Source of the DNA: Syntrophobacteraceae bacterium
GTDB lineage: Bacteria > Desulfobacterota > Syntrophobacteria > Syntrophobacterales > Syntrophobacteraceae
DNA: 64,000 nt
NCBI GenBank assembly: GCA_013314815.1
Contig: JABUEY010000004.1
Location: 1-64,000 of the forward strand
Direction: 5' to 3'
The notes below the pieces were generated by a model that worked only from the letters and a program-made list of their open reading frames with translations, was not told the origin of the DNA and ran no database searches. Each line of letters starts with the position of its first letter. Within the stretch, counting starts at the first letter, position 1. The translations under genes and the position numbers were made by a program. Shown piece by piece: positions 1 to 9,045 of the stretch.

Positions 1-108
1 CAGCTTCTTCCTGTTCTTCATGATGGACATGGAAACTTCATAATCCCACCGCGCATGTGCCATCGAGGCAGCCTTCAAGAACTCGAACACCTTCCTGGGA
101 CCACTCAT
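1..108 (-). CDS. Predicted TauE/SafE-type permease, N-terminus only (runs off window)
   Basis: The frame is open from an ATG at 108 to the left edge, giving 36 codons that begin MSGPRKVFEFLKAASMAHAR. A strong Shine-Dalgarno (AAAAGGAGG, 8 nt spacing) and a perfect sigma-54 promoter upstream support a real gene. The short amphipathic start with a SMAHA-W pattern resembles, from memory, the cytoplasmic lead-in of a DUF81/TauE permease subgroup in sulfate reducers; two other TauE genes lie nearby. The membrane segments are outside the window, so the family is inference. Existence of the gene is much surer than its function. Confidence 0.6.
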   Translation of the reverse strand, partial: MSGPRKVFEFLKAASMAHARWDYEVSMSIMKNRKKL

Positions 109-594
109 TGAAAAGACCTCCTTTTAAGTTGACAAGACACCTTCGACACCTCCTGATTCACTTTGTCCGGCAAGAGGCGGCCTTCCACCCTCCTCCCCGA
201 AATTCGACTCCCAGCCGCCTTCTCGTGCGGCTTCCCAAAGAATCCGACTTCCATACCCAAAAACAGACGACTCGTTTCGACACCCGATACCTACCGGTGA
301 AACCGTACCTTTCCTTCGACACGTCGGCTTTAGAAGCAAGAGTTGTGCCAAAAAGTATCTGCAGCGGAGATTTTCTTAACTTACCAGAATCGATGAAAAT
401 CAGCCGACGGGACTTCGGAGATGCGCTTGTACGGCAGGAAACCGGGTGCCGGATTTCTTTACGATGTGTAAAACGACGGTTGTCTGAAGCGCCCGGTGAA
501 CCCTCTCCAGGTCGGGGAATTCAGGAGAGCCGGGAAGTGAGACGAAGTGGCATTGTCCTCTTGAACCAGGAAGAAAAATGCACGGGCAATTGCC
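109..594. other. Intergenic region with the sigma-54 promoter for the left-edge gene
   Basis: This stretch lies between the stop of the sigma-54 activator gene and the start of the left-edge gene, both on the minus strand. Besides the -24/-12 element at 336-350 it gives the left gene a leader of roughly 215 nt. The plus-strand reading frame across it has no ribosome site and no recognisable protein. Upstream activator sites for an NtrC-type protein would be expected between about 400 and 590, but I see no clear repeated palindrome there. Confidence 0.5.
336..350 (-). promoter_or_regulatory. Perfect sigma-54 (-24/-12) promoter
   Basis: On the minus strand the sequence reads TGGCAC, five bases, TTGC, the RpoN consensus with correct GG-to-GC spacing. 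Transcription would start near 324 and run into the left-edge gene, whose ATG is at 108. An NtrC-type activator gene lies immediately upstream (595-2031), an obvious candidate regulator. Confidence 0.8.
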
Positions 595-2031
595 TCAGCA
601 GGAATCGCGCATTACGGAGGTTTCGAGTTTGAGCCGGTATCTTTCGATCTTGGAGAGAAGGGTCGGGCGGGAGAGTCCGAGCAGTCGAGCGGCCTGGGTT
701 CGATTCCCCCCGGTCAGGTTGAGGGCTTCAGTGATGATGAGCGCTGCGAACCTGTCCGTCAGGGAATCGAAAGCATTTCCGGAATCGGCGGAAGCGAGCG
801 CTTTTCGAATCCACTGCTGCAGTGCCTCGTCGGGCATGTCGGCTTCCTGGTATTTGGCGGGAGCATCGATCCCGATGGCCTTGGAAAAATCCTCGGGACC
901 GATAGGGCATCCGCGGCTGAAAATGAGGGCCTTCTGGACGACGTTGGACAGTTCACGCACGTTGCCCGGCCAGGAATAGCCGCTCAAAAGGAGCCTGGCT
1001 TTTTCGGTCATGCCCGGATTGTCCGTTTCCATCTCGGCTGCAAACCGCGCCAGGAAGTATTCGGCAAGAAGCGGGATGTCTTCCTCCCTTTCGCGCAGAG
1101 GCGGAAGCCGAATCGTCACCACCTTCAGGCGATAATACAGGTCTTCACGGAAACGGCCGTCGGCAAGAGCCGATTCCAGGTCCCTGTTGGTTGCGGCGAT
1201 GATGCGCACGTCCACCGGGATGGGTTCCCTCCCTCCCAGGCGCTCGATGCTCTTTTCCTGGAGAAGCCTCAGGATCTTGGACTGGATCGCGAACGGCATG
1301 TCTCCGATTTCATCAAGGAAAACCGTCCCCCCGTGAGCCTGTTCGACTCTGCCCACTCGACGGCTTGCGGCTCCGGTAAACGCACCCTTCTCGAAGCCGA
1401 ACAGCTCGCTCTCGAGGAGCGTCTCGGGAATCGCCACACAGTTGATCACAAGAAAAGGTTTGTTGGCCCGCTGGCTGTGCTGGTAAATGGCCCTGGCCAC
1501 GAGTTCCTTGCCGGTTCCGGATTCGCCTCGAATGAGCACAGTGGCATCTGTGGACGCCACTCGGCCGATCGCCTTGTAGATTTCCTGCATCGCCTTGCTG
1601 CGCCCGATAATCGCCTCCATGGATGCCGTATCCGGCACAGCATCCAGCGCAATGCGCGATCGCATAAACCGCCCGGCCTCGATGGCCTGTTTGATCAACA
1701 CCAGGATTTCCGGGATGTTGAACGGCTTCAACACGTAATCGAAGGCGCCCATCTTTGTGGCCTCGATGGCGGTTTCCGTGGTTCCGAAAGCCGTCATGAT
1801 AATGACGGGCAGCCTCGGCTCGAATTCCCGTATGGCCCTGAACGTATCCAGGCCGCTCATTCCCGGGAGACGCACGTCCATGATGACGAGGTCCAGTTCC
1901 TGAGAACGGACGATCGCCAGGCCGGCTTCACCGCTGGGCGCCGTTCTCACCGTGTGGTCCTCCTGGCTCAACAGCTTCTCGAAGCTTTGCCGAAGCTGAA
2001 GGTCGTCGTCCACAATCAGGATCGTACCCAA
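595..2031 (-). CDS. NtrC-family sigma-54-dependent response regulator
   Basis: This is a three-part activator: receiver (residues about 1-120; acidic DDD and phospho-acceptor Asp in IMDVRLPG, about D52), AAA+ domain with Walker A GESGTGKE and sigma-54-contacting loop GAFTGA, and a C-terminal Fis-type helix-turn-helix (GGNRTQAARLLGLSRPTL). Phosphorylation would license ATP-driven opening of RpoN promoters. No ATG lies near the start. A TTG at 2031 sits 7 nt behind a GGAGG; a GTG at 2049 is the alternative. The frame overlaps the end of the upstream kinase gene, so the two form a translationally coupled kinase-regulator pair. The likely target is the perfect -24/-12 promoter at 336-350. Confidence 0.93.
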   Translation of the reverse strand: MGTILIVDDDLQLRQSFEKLLSQEDHTVRTAPSGEAGLAIVRSQELDLVIMDVRLPGMSGLDTFRAIREFEPRLPVIIMTAFGTTETAIEATKMGAFDYVLKPFNIPEILVLIKQAIEAGRFMRSRIALDAVPDTASMEAIIGRSKAMQEIYKAIGRVASTDATVLIRGESGTGKELVARAIYQHSQRANKPFLVINCVAIPETLLESELFGFEKGAFTGAASRRVGRVEQAHGGTVFLDEIGDMPFAIQSKILRLLQEKSIERLGGREPIPVDVRIIAATNRDLESALADGRFREDLYYRLKVVTIRLPPLREREEDIPLLAEYFLARFAAEMETDNPGMTEKARLLLSGYSWPGNVRELSNVVQKALIFSRGCPIGPEDFSKAIGIDAPAKYQEADMPDEALQQWIRKALASADSGNAFDSLTDRFAALIITEALNLTGGNRTQAARLLGLSRPTLLSKIERYRLKLETSVMRDSC

Positions 2032-3509
2032 ACTCTCTCCTCCCTGCACGGCAGCGTGATGGTGAAGGTGGCTCCTCTACCGGGTCGAGACCGGAGATTC
2101 AACACCCCCTTGTGTTCCTCGATGATCCTGGCAGCTATGCTCAGCCCCAGGCCGGTGCCTTCCTCCTTCGTGCTGAAGAACGGCTGGAATACCTTCTCTC
2201 TCAGCACCTCTGGAATTCCCGGCCCGTTGTCACTCAACCGGATCACCGCCACGTGCCCCAGCGGCTCCGCCACGCCTTCTTCCTCGCGGATAAGGATCTT
2301 GCCGCCATCCCCGGTGGCCTCACACGCATTCACGATGAGATTGACAAAAACCTCCTTCAATTGCTCAGGATCCGCCTCGATCACCGGCAGCCGCCTCTGT
2401 CGTATAAGCTCCAGCGTAACACCGTAGGATTCCACCCGGTGGCGAAGAAGCTGAATGGCCATGTCCACGACATCCGAAGGGCTTATGGTCTGCATCTTCA
2501 GCTTGGGAGGACGGGAGAACTCGAGGAAATTCTGAACAATTGTGTCAATGTGCCGAATCTCGTCGGATATGACGTCGAAATCTTCTTTTTGAGTCGACGA
2601 CAGCTTCAGGGTACGTTCCATTGTAAAGAGCCGCATTTTCACTGACGTGAGAGGATTCCGGATGCTGTGGGCCACCCCCGCGGCCAGTTTGCCGACCATC
2701 GCGAGCTTCTCCGTCTGAAGAAGATGCTCCCGGCTTTGACGCAGCTGGATCTGAGCCACATCCGCGTCTTCGATCAGGTTGTGGACCCTGCGGCTGAGTT
2801 CGCCCACCTCGTCGGCTTCCTGAATCGAATCCCCGTTCGTCTTGACCTGCTCGGAAAGCTCGAGGATGGGTCGAAACAACCTGGTCACCAGAAGGTAGCC
2901 CAAGGCAGACAGGATCAGCAACGACAAGGGAAGGAAGAGCAGCACAAGCACAACGAAGGTTTGAGCCCTGCCCAGGAACGTTTGCCGCACCGTCGAGATG
3001 TCCCGGTAGTGCGTCTGCTTGTACTGTTCGCAAAGATCGCGAATGGCAAAGAAAGGGCTGCGAATCTCCCGCAGGAGCTGCAGTCCGGCTTCGCGGCTCC
3101 CTGATTTGTACAGGGTGATCACCTGGTCCCGGGCATGGCTGTAGCGAATGTACTTGGACTCGATTTCATAGAGTATCTCCAACTGTTCATCTGAGTGGGA
3201 TGCTTCCCTGGCCTTTTTCAGCCAGCGTTCGAACGCATACCTCTGTTGATCGAGCTGAGTCAGCCATTCTGCATCGCCGTCCACGAAATAATAGGTCAAG
3301 AGGCCTCTCTGCATGGCCAGGGAGCTCTCGAGCTCCTGGGCGACGTTGAGAGCACCCACATTCATGTCCAAAACCCCGGCGAAAGAGTCTGCCATTGTCC
3401 GGACAAGTTGCACGCTCCATATCCCCCCTGCGGCCAGGATGATCACAAGGCACCAGATCAGCAGGGAAAATCTTGTTTTGAGGCCGATCTTCTTCAACAT
3501 GTTTACCAT
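2016..3509 (-). CDS. Membrane sensor histidine kinase with HAMP domain
   Basis: The order is: first membrane helix (about residues 13-30), a periplasmic helical sensor of roughly 150 residues, a second helix (FVVLVLLFLPLSLLILSAL), HAMP, HisKA with the phospho-acceptor in VAHSIRNPL (about H281), and a HATPase domain with N box VNACEAT, DNGPGIP and TGLGLSIA. The usual HEIxNPL has become HSIRNPL, keeping the His and the NPL. The periplasmic part looks like a four-helix-bundle sensor and not a Cache domain. I take the ATG at 3509; another in-frame ATG is at 3500, and a longer frame to 3578 lacks a ribosome site. The gene overlaps the sigma-54 activator downstream, its probable partner. Confidence 0.92.
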   Translation of the reverse strand: MVNMLKKIGLKTRFSLLIWCLVIILAAGGIWSVQLVRTMADSFAGVLDMNVGALNVAQELESSLAMQRGLLTYYFVDGDAEWLTQLDQQRYAFERWLKKAREASHSDEQLEILYEIESKYIRYSHARDQVITLYKSGSREAGLQLLREIRSPFFAIRDLCEQYKQTHYRDISTVRQTFLGRAQTFVVLVLLFLPLSLLILSALGYLLVTRLFRPILELSEQVKTNGDSIQEADEVGELSRRVHNLIEDADVAQIQLRQSREHLLQTEKLAMVGKLAAGVAHSIRNPLTSVKMRLFTMERTLKLSSTQKEDFDVISDEIRHIDTIVQNFLEFSRPPKLKMQTISPSDVVDMAIQLLRHRVESYGVTLELIRQRRLPVIEADPEQLKEVFVNLIVNACEATGDGGKILIREEEGVAEPLGHVAVIRLSDNGPGIPEVLREKVFQPFFSTKEEGTGLGLSIAARIIEEHKGVLNLRSRPGRGATFTITLPCREERVWVRS

Positions 3510-3906
3510 GCCTGGACACCACCTGCCCGGGGCCGATTGGATCCCCGTTGAAATAGAGCGCGCCGTACACCCGGACACGCTAAAGCCCTACCATGGTCGT
3601 TGCCAAACACGATCCTGCCGGGAAAGTCCGGTTCATCGGGCAAAACGAGTACCTTCAATGCCTTCCACGCAAAGGATCGATGGCATCACAACCTCATTCG
3701 GCGTCACAACTGTCCGGGTACTCATTTGCCGGAAGACGGGGTTGCCCGACCGCTTACGAAGAACCGAAAGCCCGCGGCTCGGATCAAATCAGTATTCCAA
3801 ATGAAGCAAATTTTGTATAGTAATATCATAACGAATCAAGACAGTATTTCCATGAAGAGTCCACATCATACTCCTACGGGGATCGAGGAAGGAAACCAGG
3901 ACACGC
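3510..3906. other. Intergenic region between divergent genes
   Basis: It separates the minus-strand kinase from the plus-strand PEP-synthase-like gene. It holds a short copy of the dispersed inverted-end repeat (3630-3737) and an AT-rich stretch (3800-3850, with TATAGTAATATCATAA) that could contain a sigma-70 -10 element for the gene at 3907. I see no sigma-54 element. Confidence 0.45.
3630..3737. repeat. Short copy of dispersed inverted-end intergenic repeat
   Basis: The left end is GGTTCATCGGGCAAAAC and the right end ATTTGCCGGAAGAC, an imperfect inverted pair. Inside are AAGGATCGATGGCATC and ACTGTCCGGGTA, both shared with the longer copy at 58270-58689. It is about 108 bp and has no coding potential. 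Confidence 0.6.
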
Positions 3907-6519
3907 ATGCTAAGGTGGCTGAATTATTTCAGGTTCTGGAGGACGGGGAAACCGAAAGCTCCGGCACACGTCCTGACCGATCTTTTCCGGATGAAGCATG
4001 AACGCTTCAAGGAACTCCTCGATTCCAACGCCGAACTTTCCAAGATTATCGCGGATATGGAAGAAAAACTTCAGGGGCATGATATCTTCGGCATGTCCTA
4101 TGTACGCTCACAGTCGGCGCGAGCCGTCTTTCATACTCTTCGCATGATCAAGAGCCTCGACGAACTTTCGGGACGCAAGTATGGAAATCTCTACGGGGTA
4201 CTCGAAACTATAAATGAAACCATCAAATCGAATCTGGCCGAGCGCAAGCAGAACCCGCCCGAAGAATGGATACTTCCCTATTCCCGCATCACCAAGGAGA
4301 TGGTTGACTGGGTCGGCGGAAAGAGCGCCAACCTGGGGGAAGTGCTGAACGCCGTTGGTTTGCCCATCCCCGAGGGCTTTGCCATCACCACCCTGGCCTA
4401 CGATTATTTTATGAATTCCAACGATCTCGTCGACGAAATCAACAAGATCAAGATGGAAGTAGACCCCGACGATCCCCAGACGGTCAACTTTGTGAGCGAG
4501 GAAATCCAGCGCCGCATTATTTCTGCTCCCGTTCCACGGGACCTGGGGGACACCATACTGGCTGCCTACGACGAAATGATCGAAAGAATCCGACGCAGGG
4601 GAACGCAGGGTCTGAGCACCGAGATATCCATGAGGAGCAGCGCCATAGGGGAAGACAGCGAGCTCTCGTACGCCGGCCAGTACCTGTCCCTGCTGAATGT
4701 GCCCCGCGAGCGGATCGTCCACACCTACGGTTATATCCTCGCCAGTCTGTTCACGCCTCGAGCCATATCCTACCGGTTGAACAAGGGGATCCGCGATGAA
4801 GACATCGCCATGAGTGTGGCCTGTCTGCAGATGGTGAAGTCGGAAGCAAGCGGAATTGCCTATTCCCGTCATCCGTTCAACCTGTTGGACGACAACGTCA
4901 TCATCAGCGCGGTATGGGGCCTGGGACCCTACGCAGTGGACGGCGTCATCACGCCCGACAGCTACAAGGTTGCCAAGGACCCGGAGCGGACTATCCTCGA
5001 GAAACAGGTATCCCACAAACCCGTGCAACTGGTGAGCAATCCCGACGGGGGACTCATGGAGGTGCCGGTTCAGCGCGAGAAACAGGATGAATCCTGCCTT
5101 CCCGACGACCAGATCAGGCTTCTGGCCGATTATGCCATCCGGCTCGAAGAACACTACGGGCGTGCCCAGGACATGGAATGGGCTCGCGACCCGAATGGAC
5201 AACTCATGGTTCTGCAGACCCGCCCCCTGCACACTGGCAGCGAATCAGACCAGGGCCGTGCGCCGGCGATCCCTCTGCTCACCCGGTATCCCCTGCTCCT
5301 GGAAGGCGGATCCATCGCGTTTCCTGGTGTGGGCTTCGGAAAGGCCTACCATGTAAGAACCGAAGACGACCTGCTCGCTTTCCCGGAAGGGGGCATCCTT
5401 GTAGCCAAACATGCCTCCCCCAAGTATGTCGTGGTCATGCGGAAGGCTCAGGCCATCCTTACGGACTTCGGAAGTGCAACCGGGCACATGGCCTCCGTTG
5501 CCCGGGAATTCGGAGTGCCCACCATTCTGGATACCAGGAAGGCCACAGAATCGGTTCCCCAGGGAGAAACGGTGACGGTCGACGCGTATTCCGGAAGGGT
5601 TTACCAGGGGGAGGTCAGTGAACTGCTCAGTCTCAAGGCCGTTCGGGAAGCCTGTATGAAAGAGACTCCCGTCTATGAAGCACTCCAGCGCATCACCGCC
5701 TCCATCGTTCCACTCAATCTCATCGATCCCAAATCTCCCCGGTTTGCCGCCGAGTACTGCGAAACGCTTCATGACATCATGCGGTTGGTGCACGAATTCT
5801 CCTACCATGAAATGTTCCAGATCAGCGACCTGGTGTCCGATGACGGCGGCTGCGCAGTGAAACTCGATGCCCCCATCCCACTCGACCTGTATATCATCGA
5901 TCTGGGAGGAGGACTCGCCACCGAGGTCGCGGGCTGCGGGAAAGTGAAGGTGGAGGAGGTCGTTTCCATCCCCTTTTCCGCCGTCCTCAGGGGAATGCTC
6001 CACGAGGACCTGCGCTATCACAGGCCTCGGCCTATTGAACTCAAGGGCTTCTTCTCCGTCATGACCGAGCAGATGTTCACTCCCGCCTATTCGGGAGCTG
6101 AAAGGTTCGGAGACCGCAGCTACGCCATCATCTCGGACAAGTACCTCAATTTCAGCTCCAGGGTGGGCTATCACTACAGTGTCCTGGACTCCTACTGCGG
6201 CCGGACCGTGAACAAGAACTACATTACCTTCTCTTTCAAAGGCGGGGCCGCCGACGACGTCCGGCGCAACAGGAGAGCTCGAGCCATAGCGCAGGTGCTT
6301 GAATCCCTCGACTTCGTGGTTGAAGTTGTGGCGGACAGGGTCGACGGCAAGTTCCAGAAGTTCGAACAGCCGATCATTGAAGAGAAGCTGGACATGATCG
6401 GAAGGCTGCTCCAGTTTACCCGGCAGCTGGACATGCTCATGAACAGCGAAACGACCGTCGCAGCCATCGCCAAAGCGTTTCTGAGCGGCAACTACCACCT
6501 GGAGGAAGAGGTGTTTTGA
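3907..6519 (+). CDS. PEP-synthase-like protein with ATP-grasp and phospho-His domains and a novel C-terminus (paralogue A)
   Basis: The 870 residues begin with a helical extension (1-115). An ATP-grasp domain like the N-terminal half of PEP synthase/pyruvate phosphate dikinase follows, with MRSSAIGEDSELSYAGQ near residue 241 and QDMEWARDPNGQLMVLQTRP near 421. A swivelling phosphohistidine domain has its catalytic His in SATGHMASVAREFGVP (H527). The PEP-binding barrel expected next is absent. About 290 residues of unfamiliar sequence replace it, with PLDLYIIDLGGGL, YAIISDKYLNFSSRVGYH and a basic RRNRRARAIA. The protein could phosphorylate its swivel His from ATP, but the acceptor is unknown. 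The paralogue at 11810-14482 shares the whole layout. Start at the ATG 3907 with AGGA 5 nt upstream; an ATG at 3991 is possible. Confidence 0.88.
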   Translation: MLRWLNYFRFWRTGKPKAPAHVLTDLFRMKHERFKELLDSNAELSKIIADMEEKLQGHDIFGMSYVRSQSARAVFHTLRMIKSLDELSGRKYGNLYGVLETINETIKSNLAERKQNPPEEWILPYSRITKEMVDWVGGKSANLGEVLNAVGLPIPEGFAITTLAYDYFMNSNDLVDEINKIKMEVDPDDPQTVNFVSEEIQRRIISAPVPRDLGDTILAAYDEMIERIRRRGTQGLSTEISMRSSAIGEDSELSYAGQYLSLLNVPRERIVHTYGYILASLFTPRAISYRLNKGIRDEDIAMSVACLQMVKSEASGIAYSRHPFNLLDDNVIISAVWGLGPYAVDGVITPDSYKVAKDPERTILEKQVSHKPVQLVSNPDGGLMEVPVQREKQDESCLPDDQIRLLADYAIRLEEHYGRAQDMEWARDPNGQLMVLQTRPLHTGSESDQGRAPAIPLLTRYPLLLEGGSIAFPGVGFGKAYHVRTEDDLLAFPEGGILVAKHASPKYVVVMRKAQAILTDFGSATGHMASVAREFGVPTILDTRKATESVPQGETVTVDAYSGRVYQGEVSELLSLKAVREACMKETPVYEALQRITASIVPLNLIDPKSPRFAAEYCETLHDIMRLVHEFSYHEMFQISDLVSDDGGCAVKLDAPIPLDLYIIDLGGGLATEVAGCGKVKVEEVVSIPFSAVLRGMLHEDLRYHRPRPIELKGFFSVMTEQMFTPAYSGAERFGDRSYAIISDKYLNFSSRVGYHYSVLDSYCGRTVNKNYITFSFKGGAADDVRRNRRARAIAQVLESLDFVVEVVADRVDGKFQKFEQPIIEEKLDMIGRLLQFTRQLDMLMNSETTVAAIAKAFLSGNYHLEEEVF

Positions 6520-6748
6520 AGGCCGGCCAGACCTTTCCTGTGGAACCTTCAACATGGCGCAGGCGAACAGAATTTGTGAAATATAGCACATTTACTGTGG
6601 GTTGACCGAGTCTTTCTGCTCATTTCCTGCTGAAACATTTTGTTTACACTCGACGTTCCCGGGAATTGTAATTCCGGTAACAATCCTGTATCATAGTTAA
6701 TATATTCGATAAATTTCATTTTAAGAGGGTGTGTTCCGATCCGTTTTT

Positions 6749-6778
6749 GCATCCCTGGAAGCAGACTTCCAGGGATGC
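6749..6778. repeat. Perfect 12-bp inverted repeat
   Basis: GCATCCCTGGAA, six bases, TTCCAGGGATGC. It lies about 230 bp after the PEP-synthase-like gene. Neither strand has a T-run on its 3' side (the TTTTT is on the 5' side in plus sense), so it is not a classical terminator. It could stabilise a transcript end or bind a dimeric protein. Confidence 0.6.
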
Positions 6779-7671
6779 ACTCATGATGCACTCATTTCAC
6801 AACTCGATCCGCCATCAAATTTCAAGGAAAAATCTTTGCCCGGTCAAATAAAAAGCATTGACATTGCTGGAATAAATTCCTACGATTGCGCCCAAAAAGC
6901 AGATGGTGTCGGCGAGGAGGATGGGCAGGTGGAGTCTGAGGTCCGCCCGATGAATCGTTCTTTGAGATGTCGATGTGTATACTAAATCGGACCAGAGTAT
7001 GCGCGATGCGCGGACAGTTGTTGCGGTCGGGCCGACTCTGAAACGGGCCAAGTGGATAAAGACCTCCAACTCCCAGTCGACTGATGGACAGTCGTGAACA
7101 GCTCCTGATCGAATTCCGCGTATACCAGGCCTCCAGGGTCCTGAGTGTTCTTTGACAACCAGGATAGGACCTGCGACGACGATAGTTGCGATCGCAGCCA
7201 GGCATGTTTTGCTCAGCATGCGGATGCAAAGGTTCAGGCAGCGGACTTTCCGGGAAAGGCCAGCGGAACGACAGCTTTTTGACCTGTTTTGACGACTTCG
7301 TCCATCGCCTGTGGTGAGGCGAAAGGACGCGTGAAGCGCTTCCAGTTCCGGCAAAAGGGATCACTGTGCGGATGCCTGCCCGTCAGGCCGTCATCATATA
7401 AAGTAAACAGGCAGTAATAGATCACAGGCTTTCTTCATTCGTAATACCCCTGCAGTGCCCCTGGTTCCCGTCGTAAAGAGTATGACTCCGAATCCTTCAA
7501 GAATCCTGCTTTGGCCTTCTCGCACCCACATCTCACGGCGATGGATGCGCGGCAGCCGGTACCCGGCGCGGCTTGCGCCCATTCAACGACTTCTCCGCCA
7601 GGGATCCGGCTTTTCCATGCCTTGACGACCGCTGCCTCCCCCCCTCCCCTGGCCCCTTGGGGATATACAGA

Positions 7672-7698
7672 GGTTCTCTCCCGCAGCGGGAGAGAACC
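7672..7698. repeat. Extragenic palindrome
   Basis: GGTTCTCTCCC, GCAGC, GGGAGAGAACC: a perfect 11-bp stem in non-coding sequence. It resembles REP-type palindromes scattered in proteobacterial genomes. No transcription signal is attached. Confidence 0.55.
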
Positions 7699-8077
7699 GT
7701 CGGGGGAAGGCGGTCGGTTTGTCGGGCACAGAACCTTTTCAACACCTAGCCGACGGACAAGCAGCCGTGCTCGATCCGGTGTCCTTTTTCCCCGCATCGA
7801 CGTCCCTCCACGGGACGCAGTGTGTATTATTTCACACGCAAAACACGCCTTTGCCCCACCGCACATATTCGTTTGAACCTTGAAAGATTTTGATCTGAAA
7901 ACAATATCTGGAACCTAAACAGCAGAACCCTGAGTTCTTCACGCATGTGATTTTGTGCGCATTCCCGTGACAATGTTGTCAACAAACAGTTTCACTTCAG
8001 GTTCCGAAAGCGAGCCTCATTGTGAGATCGGGTGCGAAATCACTACAAGATTTGTTTCCCCGGCACTTAAGGAAATC

Positions 8078-8092
8078 TGGCACAAATGTTGC
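8078..8092 (+). promoter_or_regulatory. Perfect sigma-54 (-24/-12) promoter of the TauE operon
   Basis: TGGCAC, five bases (AAATG), TTGC: an exact RpoN element. Transcription would start near 8103 and leave a leader of about 350 nt before the first gene at 8455. It is the plus-strand counterpart of the element at 336-350. Confidence 0.82.
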
Positions 8093-8454
8093 TGCTTCTA
8101 TAGTGCCAAATGCGCAGACATCCTGACTGTTTTCTGAGAAACACAGGGCTGGCGGTGAAATACGGCGGCGATCCGGGGGACGGGCAAGGAACGGATCACG
8201 GGCAAGTGTCTCCTTTCCGTTGACACTGCTCGGCTGCCCCCTCGACCCGTCCCGGCGGTTCCGCCGGGTGATTCTGATTGGAAGGAGGTGATGGAAACGA
8301 AAGGAAGCGAAGTGGAGGAGGTGTATTGCCCCGATGCGACAATCCGACACGAACGGGAGGTGATTCGAAGCGAGCTCGATTCAGGACCATGTAGATTGTT
8401 CTTCAAGTGAATTGTCGCAATAGCTTCACGAGACCATGAAGGGAGGTTATTTGC
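8093..8454 (+). other. Long leader of the sigma-54-driven TauE operon
   Basis: About 350 nt lie between the sigma-54 start and the first gene. I see no open frame with a ribosome site and no riboswitch class I recognise. The stretch around 8228-8270 (CGACCCGTCCCGGCGG followed by TTCCGCCGGG) can fold into a GC-rich hairpin. A good Shine-Dalgarno (GGGAGG) precedes the ATG at 8455. Confidence 0.4.
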
Positions 8455-9009
8455 ATGTCTGCAGAACAAAGAAAAAGCGGTGCGTTTAAGTTTACATTCT
8501 GGACGTTTTTGGCATTACTCTTAATATATTATGCCTGGCATTCCTACAGTTCGGGACAAATGATCAACTGGTATTACTGGGAAGCGGCCGCTGACGGTTA
8601 CGCCGTCAACGCCAACACCTTCAAGGAAGCAACCAAGGAGAAGCCCATGATCCTTGAAATCGGCCCTCACGCCGAGATCACCGGGCTTCAGGCGGTGCCC
8701 GTAAAGAAGGGGGAGAGGCTGCCCATAGGTTGCAACGGGATTATCAGCAAGAAGGAACTCGAAGAAGGCAAGCGAGTCAAGCTCGAAGACGACAGGATCG
8801 TGGTGATGGTTCCCATGCAGGTCAAGGAAGCGAAGGGGTTCAAGTACAAGGACACGTACAAGCACAAGGGCATCAAGACCAATCCGTGGTCGGGGGCGTG
8901 GAATGTCGCCTGGGTGCTTGCGCTGGGTGTGTGCCTCGGATACAGCGCCGAGGGATTCACCGACCTTTTCGGCCTCAAACTGAAGAAGATCGAACATTAC
9001 GGTCATTAG
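8455..9009 (+). CDS. Unknown two-helix membrane protein, first gene of the TauE operon
   Basis: The 184 residues have one membrane helix near the N-terminus (about 12-31), a soluble central part of roughly 110 residues rich in Lys and Glu, and a second helix near 145-165 (WNVAWVLALGVCLGYS). With the start inside, the middle would lie in the periplasm. I do not recognise the family. GGGAGG stands 8 nt before the ATG. It is the first gene after a perfect sigma-54 promoter and directly precedes the TauE/SafE permease, so it probably belongs to that transport unit as an accessory or sensing subunit. That role is inferred from position only. Confidence 0.85.
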   Translation: MSAEQRKSGAFKFTFWTFLALLLIYYAWHSYSSGQMINWYYWEAAADGYAVNANTFKEATKEKPMILEIGPHAEITGLQAVPVKKGERLPIGCNGIISKKELEEGKRVKLEDDRIVVMVPMQVKEAKGFKYKDTYKHKGIKTNPWSGAWNVAWVLALGVCLGYSAEGFTDLFGLKLKKIEHYGH

Positions 9010-9045
9010 GATCCATCAGCTGAAATTCCAGTAGAGGAGTTGATC

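Larger units (their letters stand above)
6520..8077. other. Long intergenic stretch with palindromes and possible gene remnants
   Basis: About 1.5 kb without a gene I can support. There is a perfect 12-bp hairpin (6749-6778), a short palindrome (GGAATTGTAATTCC near 6660) and an 11-bp extragenic palindrome (7672-7698). Overlapping minus-strand frames between 6815 and 7425 include hydrophobic stretches (for example LPILLADTICFLGAIVGIYS), but none has a ribosome site or a consistent family signature. They may be decayed coding sequence. Nothing else is recognisable. Confidence 0.4.

Noticed and set aside
57-632. 191-codon plus-strand frame at the left edge
   Set aside because: It runs over a minus-strand gene start, a sigma-54 promoter and the end of the activator gene; no ribosome site and no protein-like composition.
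690-720. tRNA-like GGTTCGATTCC
   Set aside because: It lies inside the helix-turn-helix coding part of the sigma-54 activator and has no acceptor or anticodon arms around it.
5245-6591. 448-codon open frame antisense to the first PEP-synthase-like gene
   Set aside because: The sense frame carries clear ATP-grasp and swivel motifs; the antisense frame is a high-GC shadow without a ribosome site or family motif.
6749-6778. 12-bp hairpin as an intrinsic terminator
   Set aside because: No T-run on the 3' side in either direction.
6815-7364. Two overlapping 180-codon minus-strand frames
   Set aside because: They overlap each other in different frames, lack ribosome sites and show no family motif; listed only as possible remnants.
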